Of a stretch of DNA of 64,000 nucleotides, positions 11,977 through 21,406 are shown piece after piece (within the stretch, counting starts at the first letter, position 1; every line of letters begins with the position of its first letter). A program made the position numbers and the translations under genes. Below the pieces are notes generated by a model, which was given only the letters and a program-made list of their open reading frames with translations, was not told the DNA's origin and ran no database searches. Origin of the DNA: Panicum virgatum (lineage: Eukaryota > Streptophyta > Magnoliopsida > Poales > Poaceae); the NCBI RefSeq assembly GCF_016808335.1, contig NC_053141.1, positions 29,627,249-29,691,248 on the forward strand, in the 5' to 3' direction.

Positions 11977-12995
11977 TACGCCGAAGCCACGACACAAAGT
12001 GGAAGTCAAAGTATAGCAATTCACTCGAGCAAAGTTATCACCAAAACTTCACTTGATCATGCAGGGATGATTCAACAATTAGCACAACTCAAAATCAAGC
12101 GGAAGCAAAGCTTATCCAAAAAGCTCATCAAAAGACTCACAAAAAAGATTATAACTAATCACTATAAAAGAGTCTTCTTAATTAAGCATGTAAATATTAG
12201 CAATTTGAGCTAATTAACACAAGTCAAATAACCAAGCAAAATACCACAGAAGTTAATTAGAGGAAATAACGAAGCATACAGATTACTCGTAGGATTATCA
12301 ACAACAAATACTAATTAATTTTCCTGACCATGCAATCGAAGAGCAGAGATATGTGCATGTAGAAAATAAATGAGAGGGGTAAGAAAATTTGCTCACTGGG
12401 CTTGCATGCTTGCCTGGTCGGCTTGTTACTCACGTGGGCTGCGTGTGGGCCGGCAGAGCCCAAGCTGCAGTGTGCCATGTTCGGGCAGCAAGCAGAGCAG
12501 CAGATTTTCTCAAAAAAAAAAAAAAGCAGAGCAGCTGGTTCCTCGCGTGCGCCGGTCGATGGCTGCCTCCAACAGATGCACGCCGCCGCTGACGCGCACC
12601 GCCGCGCGCTGATCGCAGCGGGTCCCGGCCGCCGCCGCTGCGCCACGCGCTGCTCGCCACGCCTTGCAGTTGCGCGCGCGCTCGCGCTGCAGACCCCCGC
12701 TCGAGCTAGCCCCAGCGCTGGAACAGACGAGCACAAAAGGGAAGAACAAACCAAAACCGAAACTTTGATTCAAAAATTCCTCCTCAAAACTCAACGAATC
12801 AAAACAAAACTTTGGCCATAGATGCGCAACCTCAAAGATTAACAGATCCAAAAAGAAGTTCGTCAAAAGATCAAGGACAACTCGCGAATAAAAAACGCAC
12901 CAAAAATACTTTGAAAATGGCAAAAAAGAAAGACACTCGGGATTGATAGGATGTGCACACAATTCAACTCAAATCAAAAACCCAAAGAGCACGAG
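11977..12995. other. Unassigned sequence, left half of the target of element R
   Basis: No gene is recognised. The first 400 bases are AT-rich. 12370-12720 is GC-rich with a poly-A run at 12511-12523 and long but unconvincing frames on both strands. The end (ACGAG, 12991-12995) is the target duplication of R, so this piece was once continuous with 24720-25680. The whole may be one LTR of an older element. I could not classify it. Confidence 0.4.
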
Positions 12996-13271
12996 TGTAA
13001 CACCCCGGTGTTAATTTTGACGCTAACATTGTGCTTAATCGCTAATCGAGGCTAATCACCGTCATTAGCGTTAACCGAGTCCGCGCGTTAAACATTGTTT
13101 AGCCGTGTTCGTCTACGTTTTTCTCCTTGATCCGAGCCTCAAATCAATTTCCGCCCAAAACGAAAGTTGTAGATCTTTTAATCCTCTACAACTTTTATTT
13201 TGGCCAAATTTCAAGTTGTTATATGAAATTTGGAGTTTGATTTGGTCAAAAATCGAGTCAGAAATTGTCAA

Positions 13272-16163
13272 ATGAGTGAGCAGTGGAGCTGCAGTGCTCG
13301 GCACTGTGCACGCCCGCGCCCATCCCGGCGACTGAACGCAGGCGAGCGACTCCACGCGTCGTCCATCCCGGCGATCCTCGTTGTCCGGGCGCCGCTATTA
13401 TCGTCGCGTGTGCCCTCGAAGCTTCCAGTTTCCCCGTTCCTCTTCCTCGCACCGCGAGCAGACCGAGCGAACCCTAGCTCGTCGGGCCGGCCGTCGTTCA
13501 TCATCCTACCGGCCACGGCTCGCCGCCCCGCCTCGATTCGTCGCACCCCGAGCTGCGCAGCCTCGTCGTCCACCCACTCCGACCCTCCACGAGCGCGACC
13601 GTGCACAAACCCGGCCGAAATCAAGCTCAGACCGCCGCTCGCCATCACCGTCCGCCGCCGGAGCTTCGCCCCTCCCATCGACGACCCCCTTCCGGCCTTC
13701 CTTCGCGCAAAACGAATCCCCGGTGAGCTTCTCCGCAACCTGCTCTCGCTCCCCGACCCTCTTCCCACCCTAATCCGCGGCCGCCGCCGCCGAATCGCCG
13801 TTGCGCCGCCGCGGAACGCGCCGCCCGCCGCGCGCGCACGCCGCCGGCTCTCCCTGCTCCAGCCCACGCGCCGCTCCCGCGCGCCCTAGGGCCGCCGGAA
13901 CTCCCTGCACGCGGTGCCGCCCGCCTCCGCCATCGGCCGGCCCTATCCGGGCCGGAACACCACGCGCCGCCGCCGCCGTGGCCTTGCGCCGCCGCGAGCC
14001 GCCGCCGCCCTTGGCCCTGCGCCTCCCCGCGAGCCGCCTGCCACCCAGCACCCCGGCCGCCCTGGGCCTCGCCTGCAGCCCCGCCGCACCGCCGCCAGTC
14101 GGCCCTGCCGGCGGGGAGCGCCGCCGTGGCTGCCTGGCCGCCGCGGCGGCCGCCTGTGCGGCACAAAGCAGAGGAGTGGGGGCGGGCGGGCCACTGGCAA
14201 GTGGGCCCGGCTGTCACCCCCCACTCTTTTATGTTTTCCAATTTGTGTTTTTATTCTATTTTCGGCTGAAAGTTCATGATTGTGTAATAATTCACAGAAA
14301 AATGCGAAAAATGCCAAACAAATTTTGTTAGCTTTCTAAAATCATGTTCTTCAGAGGAAAAATGCTTAAGCATGCATTTTGCCACTGTTACCCCTGTTAA
14401 TATTTTGTTTTGTGCTTGAGCTAGTTTATTTATTACCATTTATTTTTGTTGCTCTAAAAATTGTGAAAAATTTGCAGTGGCTTAGTTCTTGCATGTATAG
14501 TTCACTGAAAAAGTTTCAGGTGCATGTTCTATGTGCAAGTGTGTGGATCTATTTGTTGTTTAATTGCTTTTCTAGGGTTAAGATAAATGCTTTCGATCGT
14601 CGTTAAATGTTAGAAAAATTTGGGTGGCATGCTTACTGCTTTCAAGATAAGTTGGTAAATTTTTGTTGCTAGAGCATGTGCGCAAGTTAGGGTTTTGCTT
14701 AGATTGTGCCCTAGTTTTACTCTTTCTTTATTTAAATGTTGTTAGTTATTTGTTTCACGCATGCAAATCAAACTCCGGTTTTAATCCTTGCGGCTCTAAG
14801 CAAAGTTAGTAGTTGTTTTTGCAAGGAAACACTTCAGGCTAAATTGAGTTGATCTTTTCATCGCATCGTAAGTGCTCATGCATTGCACTGTGTTCTAATT
14901 GTTGCATGGCATATTTTATTCGTGTAGACGCCGCGAACGAAGTCGCCTACGAGCTGATCGCTGAGCCGGTCCAGGGGCCACGAGCAGGAGAGCCGCAGAA
15001 GGACGCCGTTGAGCCCGCTCCAGAAGGCCTCGCTAACCCCGCTGACCTGCAAGGCAAGCCCCGGAGCATAACCATAATTTAAATTATTCAATGTTTATTT
15101 AAGTATTTGTGCATTTAAGTTTTAGGAGTTGTATGAAACCCTAGTATGCATGTTCTCCCTAGGTACCTATGAGTCCATACTAGTGTGCAGGTATCGTTAG
15201 CTATGCTCTGCTAAGTAGGATTTCGGTAGAAGTCGAGTGATTGCTGTCACTCGCGAGTTTTAGGATCTTGTTTCCTTAGCTATGGCTTTGAAATGAGTTG
15301 TTGAGTAAAGAGAACTGGAGACCGGGCGGAAATGAGTTGGATGAATGGTATAGAATGGATGAAAAGAAATCTCCGCCTGTGTCGATTGGGGACCGTTCCG
15401 TTGTTGGCAGTGCTGATCGAGGATTGAACAGTACTAACCACATACCGGAAGTAGGAGGTAGTCGAAATCGGTGAGCTGTGTACCACTTTACAGCGGTGAT
15501 TTGAATTCCGTCATGCTACGCTGGGCGTGGGAGTTGGCGGGTGTTGGATAGGATGCCGCCTCCGGGTTCTCCGGGAGTTCACCGTGAGGGGCCCATCACC
15601 TGGGTTTTAGCAGGCGTAGTTCAGATGCCGTGGTAATGATGGAAACAGTTGACGCGCGTGACCCGACGGGGTTTACATGCGTCGTGTGAGTTAGGTCCAC
15701 CTTGCAAGGTTAAATCGGATCGATTCGCTGTGACTCGCGGTTATGAGAGCCTTGATCTCTTTGTCACATCGTAGTAAGAAAGTGGAATGAAAACGGAATG
15801 GAAAAGACTGGTTTGGAAGTTACTGAAAAATAATATGTTCCACCATGTGTGCTCAAGATGATTAGGCGAATTTAGTTAATACTTGGTATACTAAAGGGAG
15901 CTAAAATATTGAAAGTAAGGATTCACTTCTAGCAGCCTTTCAGCAAAAGAACTCCAGAGCCAAAAAGCTTTGCATGTCTAGGTAATGGGCTAAGTATACC
16001 CAAGGTCGGGTAAGTCTTGCTGAGTATTAGCATACTCAGGGTTGTTGTTGTACCCTTTTTAGCAGGTTGTGTTCCCGCTGACTTCGAGGAGGTCTGTGCG
16101 TCCTGGATTGGACAGCCGCTTCCTCCGGGTTGGACCGTCGAGTGGGCCCCGTCTTCCCCGTGA
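13272..16163 (+). other. Candidate spliced reading frame inside the R 5' LTR
   Basis: Three segments join in one frame. Exon 1 (13272-13722) runs from an ATG to a CCCCG|GTGAGC donor. Exon 2 (14928-15053, 126 bases) lies between GTGTAG and a GC-type donor CAAG|GCAAGC. Exon 3 (16066-16163) follows TTTTTAGCAG and ends in TGA. Both introns are phase 1. The joined frame has 224 codons before the stop. Exon 1 is Arg/Pro/Ser-rich, exon 2 is Ala/Glu/Pro-rich, and exon 3 starts with the junction-spanning residues GCVPAD. The T LTRs have the same arrangement and the same VPAD. The function is unknown. There is no transcript evidence, and exon 1 has the look of GC-rich leader sequence. The ATG at 13272 is ACG in the 3' LTR. 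Confidence 0.45.
16021..16038 (+). promoter_or_regulatory. Hairpin TGAGTAT-TAGC-ATACTCA in the R 5' LTR
   Basis: A perfect 7-base stem with a 4-base loop lies about 27 bases upstream of the candidate splice acceptor at 16065. It is identical in the 3' LTR (24204-24221), and a related hairpin occupies the matching place in both T LTRs. Confidence 0.6.
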
Positions 16164-16534
16164 AGGTTGGGCAGGTTGGCGTCACATCGGTGGGCAGGAT
16201 GTGGAGCTCACCTTTTATCGTCGTAGTTATCGTATTGTATTTCGAACTCAGTTATAAACTTCCGCTGTGTTTTAAACTCTGTCGCTTGTATTAAGACTTT
16301 TATGTAAAATCTATGTTGTAAATTAAGTTGAAGATTTCTGTATGCTAGTAACACCTGTGCTCGTCTTCGTACGGGTCTAAGTGCAATTGTGATCCTGGAG
16401 TACAGTAGTTTAATCGGGATTTTACCCGACAGCCTGTCAGGTTACACTGTTTTAAGTGCACAGTAACTTGATTAAGTATTAAGATGATGGTTAGTGCATT
16501 TAAGCCGGTTTAATTTGGACGGTGCTGCTACAGC

Positions 16535-16547
16535 TGGCATCAGAGCT
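16535..16547 (+). promoter_or_regulatory. Primer-binding site of R, initiator Met-tRNA type
   Basis: TGGCATCAGAGCT lies 2 bases after the LTR and has one change from the common TGGTATCAGAGC. The match is good enough to orient the element. Confidence 0.75.
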
Positions 16548-19500
16548 CTAAATTGCACTGGGGTGATTACTGGTGTGCTTAATTACGTTAAGTAAATCTT
16601 ACTCTTGCAACGATTTCGGGTTTTTCGAAAAAAAAGTTGACGCTAGATGCGCTAAGGAATAGAATAGATAGTTCGTATGCCCTAATTATGTACATAAGTT
16701 AGGTGGCATCTAAATATCTATTTTATTCCAGCACTTCCAGCTTTTACTTTTTGTTAAACCTTACTTCTGTAACGACGCACCTACATTGAGGTAAGTAAGG
16801 TAAGCATTCTGGTAGTTCTTAGAATAGCCCACGTGTTTCATACGTGCGCGGGTCCCGTATGATGAGCATACGAGGAGGTGATAAGGCTCAATTCAAACGA
16901 GCCTGTCGCTATCTGCCGCTTGATATGGAGTGCGGATTTCATGCCGTGTGATTGTGATCACGGCCATTTCGTAAGGCAATGTTACGAGATGTAAATCTGT
17001 CATGCGGTTGGCCATGACCGTGACCCTTAGGACACGTCTACCCTTGGTTGTCCCGTAAGGCGAGTGTACGGGAAGTGAATACATTGTTATGACGTATGCA
17101 GCGCTGCCCATTCAGAGTCGAACGTCTGGGTGCCATCTCTATAGTGGATGGTAATGTATGTGTGAATATGTGGGAAACTGCATATGCGTTACCCGTGTGG
17201 CGTAGGACACATGGGGACCGTTCGTGTGTGCTGGCACGAAGGGTTCAGAAATGGATATTATATCTGTCTCTGTGTTCTGCTGCAGGAACTAACCACGTTA
17301 AGCGCGTTATAAAATCCTTGATCGTAGGAACGACTAGTCTATATATAGGGAGAGTACGTAATTGTTCCACCGATTGTTCTCGTATACCATATTTTGGTAC
17401 TTGTTTGGGTGAGAAACAATACAACGTGCATGCATCATCTCATCTTTGGTTGGTTTGGTCACCTTGCTTGTTACATTGTTTTACTGAAGGGTGATGCTTT
17501 TACCTAAAGGTACATCTAGATTTTGTGTTGTTAGTAGCGAGACCTATACAATCTGCTAGTCTGACCTTGGTTGAGAAGATCTTTCTCAGCGGCTTTGGAT
17601 CATGTGAGAACCTTTCTAGAAAATCTTAGCTTGTCATTCAAGTCAACCTCTTGATTCATGTCTTGGACCAATTCCAACAAAACCACTGTTACTTTTCATG
17701 GCAAAGCCTTGAATTTGCCAACAAAGTCTTTCAATCCATCGTTCAATGATCGGCATATCATTGATTTCGTAATCTATATTGTTGGCTATTTTGATTCTAA
17801 CACCGGAACTTTGTACATTCCATTCTTGCTCAGTAGTTTTGGGATAAATTAAAAAGGTTTATGACAAAATAACTTTTTGAATATAGTCATTGCAGCAATC
17901 ATGCATCACGTCATTGGTCAGTGCATGGTGTTGCATCATCGTCGAGAATCCATAGATTGACTAACGGGAATGCGTTCGAGTGTAACATCGTGGGTTGTCT
18001 TAGGTTCCCTCTAACCTATCTTGACTCTTCTGGCCTGTTGGGTTGCTACTATCGATTTCTCTTGCAGATGTGTTTTGTTACATAACCCTGATGCCGCGAT
18101 GGAACCTAGGGTCTCATGTGTGCTGCAGCCACATGATTGAGCCACTAGGAGCGCGCTGGTGCCAAGGTATATGTGACATAACTCACTGCAATCCCCTTTT
18201 ATGCAACCTTACTAGTGTCCTAACTTCTAATCCCTCTCAAGGATATAGGGTTAATGCGAGGTTAGTCGTGAGGGAATGGTCATAAGGCGCGTGTTGCTTG
18301 TGTGCATCGCAAACTCATGCGTGTATGCATCATATTTTATGCACCTCCTATATGCATAAAACATGGGCATCATCATCTTTGCACCATGGTGTATTCATCA
18401 TTGGGCCAGCATCATAACTAATGCATCAATTCATATGCACCATTCCATTGTGCATGGAATATTTTATCATCGTGTTGCACCAGCATTGCAATCATGCATT
18501 CCAGGAGTGCATCATTATCCGAGCCATCAAGCATTTGCACTATGGGTGAACCATTTTATCTTTATTCCGTGGTATGGTGGCATTGTACTGACATAAAGAA
18601 GCATGTTTTGTGTAATTCATCAGATAATATAATCCTGAGCAAGGATATTCCGAAAACACCTCCTAAACCATCCTTCCGTTTTACCCTCACTTGTTATTCA
18701 TGAGCCTTGTGATGAATCTCAATGACATTTGCTCTCCTCGTGTTGCAATCTCTGCGCTGCGAGGGCTTGATTACCTTGTCTTAGCATAATTCCTTGCTTT
18801 GTTTGACCTTTTCTTCTTGAACAGAAAATCTTACATCACTCAATTATCTATTCTACTCGAAGAGTCTCGCAAGAATTGAGTCCGGATGTTTCTTAAAATC
18901 ATCGTCGTCATCAGGAGGCGTCCCTGACTGCATGTAAAGAATGATACTGTGTAATGCTAATCTCCTTTTCTCCTTTAGTGTCAAAATCGTTCCGTTGTAA
19001 ATCATGTCATTGCTTTATCAGGTAAGTCTCTGGAAGGTACATCAGTTTTGTTCCAGGTGTCTGCTGGTTTCGTTTATAGCTCCCGTAGGTTCCTGAATGG
19101 TTAGCAGACTTGATCTCATGTTACTGTCCAACCGGACCGAATCCCCTGTTGATCGGTAATCAGGTAATCTCATCGGTGGACGGAAGCTGTATGTGAAGCT
19201 TAAGCAAGAATCTTATTTCCTGCAGTCTGTGGCAGCTAATCCCTGTTGCTCTCATGTTATGCCCCGTTTTTGGATCACCTCCTTGCTATCCCTTCGTCTT
19301 GTAATGCTTATACATGCACGATCTATATGTGCTACAAGAGATTCTCGTTGGAAGTATGCCTGACGGTGCCGCAATGAAACCAAGAGCCACTCTGAGCAAT
19401 CAACACATGCTTGTACTACTCGACACACGCTGGTATGGAGATTGCTAATTATGATCCCTTATACCACTGTGTCGGTGTGATATCTCCTCATGGGCATTCC

Positions 19501-19608
19501 CCGCATCTATCGTTCGCCATTCTGCCTAGAAATCTATATACCGAACCTAAATCTAGTGAGTCTTTCTTCCAAAGTTACCCAGGGGATTGATCTTTCAAAG
19601 AACTGCTA
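16548..19608 (+). other. R interior with no recognisable coding region
   Basis: About 3 kb where gag and protease would be expected. Only short frames occur and none resembles a retroelement protein. Two local textures stand out: a run of small hairpins at 16830-17072 and a stretch rich in GCATCAT and ATGCA words at about 17889-18560. Confidence 0.5.
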
Positions 19609-20045
19609 ATGGACGAAAATGCTAGAAGACTACAAGATGTGGTAGGCAAAGGACCTTGGTTAATTTACCGAGATGATCAACTAGCTGGAGCTAAGGTATT
19701 CTCAAAAATAGATCTACGATCTGGTTATCATCAAATCAAAATCGGACCGGTGGATATACCAAAAACAGCATTCTCCACTCGTTATGGTCTTTATGAGTAT
19801 TTGGTCATGTCCTTTGGATTAACCAATGCTCCAGCCTACTTCATGTATCTCATGAATTCGGTGTTCATGCCAGAGCTGGATAAATTCGTCGTGGTATTCA
19901 TTGATGATATCTTAATCTATTCCAAGACAGAAGAAGAACATGCTTAGCATCTTCATATAGTACTCCAGCGTCTTAGGGAACATCAGCTATATGCTAAACT
20001 CAGCAAGTGCGAATTTTGGCTAGATGAAGTTTATTTCACCATAGT
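19609..20045 (+). pseudogene. R reverse transcriptase fragment
   Basis: The frame reads through the RT palm: [52 protein letters not shown] and the catalytic [10 protein letters not shown]. This is the chromovirus (Tekay/Del) form, unlike the FGLCNAP of B. A TAG at 19945-19947 interrupts it after TEEEHA, and homology resumes in frame ([20 protein letters not shown]) to about 20035, then stops. The first 15 or so codons are not RT-like. No RNase H or integrase follows. Confidence 0.85.
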
Positions 20046-20239
20046 AGGAAATTCTGGTTTTGGACTGCATGTGTAATTTTTAGTTCCTTAAACCACCTTG
20101 CTTATTTTGGGCTAGAAACTAGTGTATGCAATGCTGTGTGTAGCTATTTATGTGTATGAGGTTGGTGTGAGTCCTCCTGAAATAGAAGTTGTCCTACTGC
20201 TAAAGATGTCTCCACTTTATTCTATTTCTTAGGTGAATA

Positions 20240-21232
20240 ATGGAGTATGCAGCGGCAAGTAGTAAGAAGGACCCTGGTCAGGGGCACATCAACCTTCTAC
20301 CCTCCGACGTCGTGATAACCGAAGCACCAATGAGGCAATTTGAGTCTTGCCACTGTTGCAGGATGTACGACCGCCCTTGTCTACGAAGCAGCTCCAAAGA
20401 AAAGAAAAGTGAGCACAGCGAAGTACTTGAAGAATATACTAACCCCAGACTAGAAATAAATTGGAAGCAAGAAAAGATGCAGAATGTTTATTCAGACTCC
20501 TTAATGCCACCATCGCGACTTTCGATGGGACTTAAAGATCACCAGGTAGATTGTCGGACTCCCAAGCTCGACGCAGGCAGCATAGACTTGAGTGGATGGG
20601 AAATTACATGCACAGAATTCTCTCCACGTGGTAGAAGGCAAGTTAGGAGTACTACTGATGTCGACCCAGCTATAAGAGCAAGAACTCGTTCACCTGTTCG
20701 GAGATCAATGAGGTCAAAGAAGAAATGTCGTTGCACCGGATGTCAACCTTGTTTCAAGTGTGGCGAATACGGCCATTTTATTCGGGACTGCCGTTCATCC
20801 ACTTGGAAAGATCCACCGAATTCGGTTAACACCTCTAATAATCTAAACTGGGCAAGGATACTATCCGATGTTCGTATGTCGGGAGGCGACTCAAGCCATC
20901 TACTTCGGGTGTTAGCTGCACAGTACGAACCACCTACACAAGGTCAGAGGTCAAATAAGCAATGCGATAGAAACAAGTCCAGCACGTGGTACCATCGAGA
21001 AGGGGTGGTTCACGTTAAATGCGCTACACCTAAGAAAGATTCTGAAGGTAAGTCAGTTGGGGAAGGTAATTTTTGGATAGTGCTAATATTCTGGGTTAAT
21101 GAACATCTTCCCTCCTTATCGGTCACTTACGCGTGTGAATCTCGGGACGAGATTCCTTTAAGGGGGGAAGGCTATAACACCCCGGTGTTAATTTTGACGC
21201 TAACATTGTGCTTAATCGCTAATCGAGGCTAA
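20240..21232 (+). CDS. R 3' ORF, zinc-knuckle protein of unknown role
   Basis: A 330-codon intact frame starts at an ATG. A CCHC knuckle (CFKCGEYGHFIRDC) starts at residue 171, preceded by an Arg/Lys-rich stretch (RTRSPVRRSMRSKKK) and a Cys cluster (CRCTGCQPC). No capsid domain or DxG protease motif was seen. The last 20 codons run over the purine tract into the 3' LTR, so the C-terminus is LTR-encoded. A nucleocapsid-like knuckle downstream of an RT remnant is not the usual Ty3 order. It may be a rearranged gag piece or an accessory RNA-binding protein. I cannot name a family. Confidence 0.55.
   Translation: MEYAAASSKKDPGQGHINLLPSDVVITEAPMRQFESCHCCRMYDRPCLRSSSKEKKSEHSEVLEEYTNPRLEINWKQEKMQNVYSDSLMPPSRLSMGLKDHQVDCRTPKLDAGSIDLSGWEITCTEFSPRGRRQVRSTTDVDPAIRARTRSPVRRSMRSKKKCRCTGCQPCFKCGEYGHFIRDCRSSTWKDPPNSVNTSNNLNWARILSDVRMSGGDSSHLLRVLAAQYEPPTQGQRSNKQCDRNKSSTWYHREGVVHVKCATPKKDSEGKSVGEGNFWIVLIFWVNEHLPSLSVTYACESRDEIPLRGEGYNTPVLILTLTLCLIANRG
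21158..21172 (+). promoter_or_regulatory. Polypurine tract of R
   Basis: TTTAAGGGGGGAAGGC abuts the 3' LTR. It would prime plus-strand DNA synthesis. Confidence 0.75.
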
Positions 21233-21406
21233 TCACCGTCATTAGCGTTAACCGAGTCCGTGCGTTAAACATTGTTTAGCCGTGTTCGTCTATGTTTTTC
21301 TCCTTGATCCGAGCCTCAAATCAATTTCCGCCCAAAACGAAAGTTGTAGATCTTTTAATCCTCTACAACTTTTATTTTGGCCAAATTTCAAGTTGTTATA
21401 TGAAAT

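Larger units (their letters stand above)
12996..16532 (+). repeat. 5' LTR of element R
   Basis: It starts TGTAACACCCCGG and ends GGTGCTGCTACA. A GC-rich block (about 13270-14210) is followed by AT-rich sequence, with candidate exons at 13272-13722, 14928-15053 and 16066-16163 and a hairpin at 16021-16038. Most long open frames in the GC-rich block, on both strands, are composition effects. Confidence 0.9.

Noticed and set aside
12311..12962. Frames of 140-150 codons on both strands in the unassigned region left of R
   Set aside because: Compositional. They contain poly-A or poly-Phe runs and show no domain.
13268..14331. Long overlapping open frames on both strands in the GC-rich part of the R LTR (also 21445-22514)
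   Set aside because: They overlap in five or six frames, are Arg/Ala/Pro/Gly-rich and come from high GC content. Only the frame that joins the candidate downstream exons in phase was kept, and that one only as a candidate.
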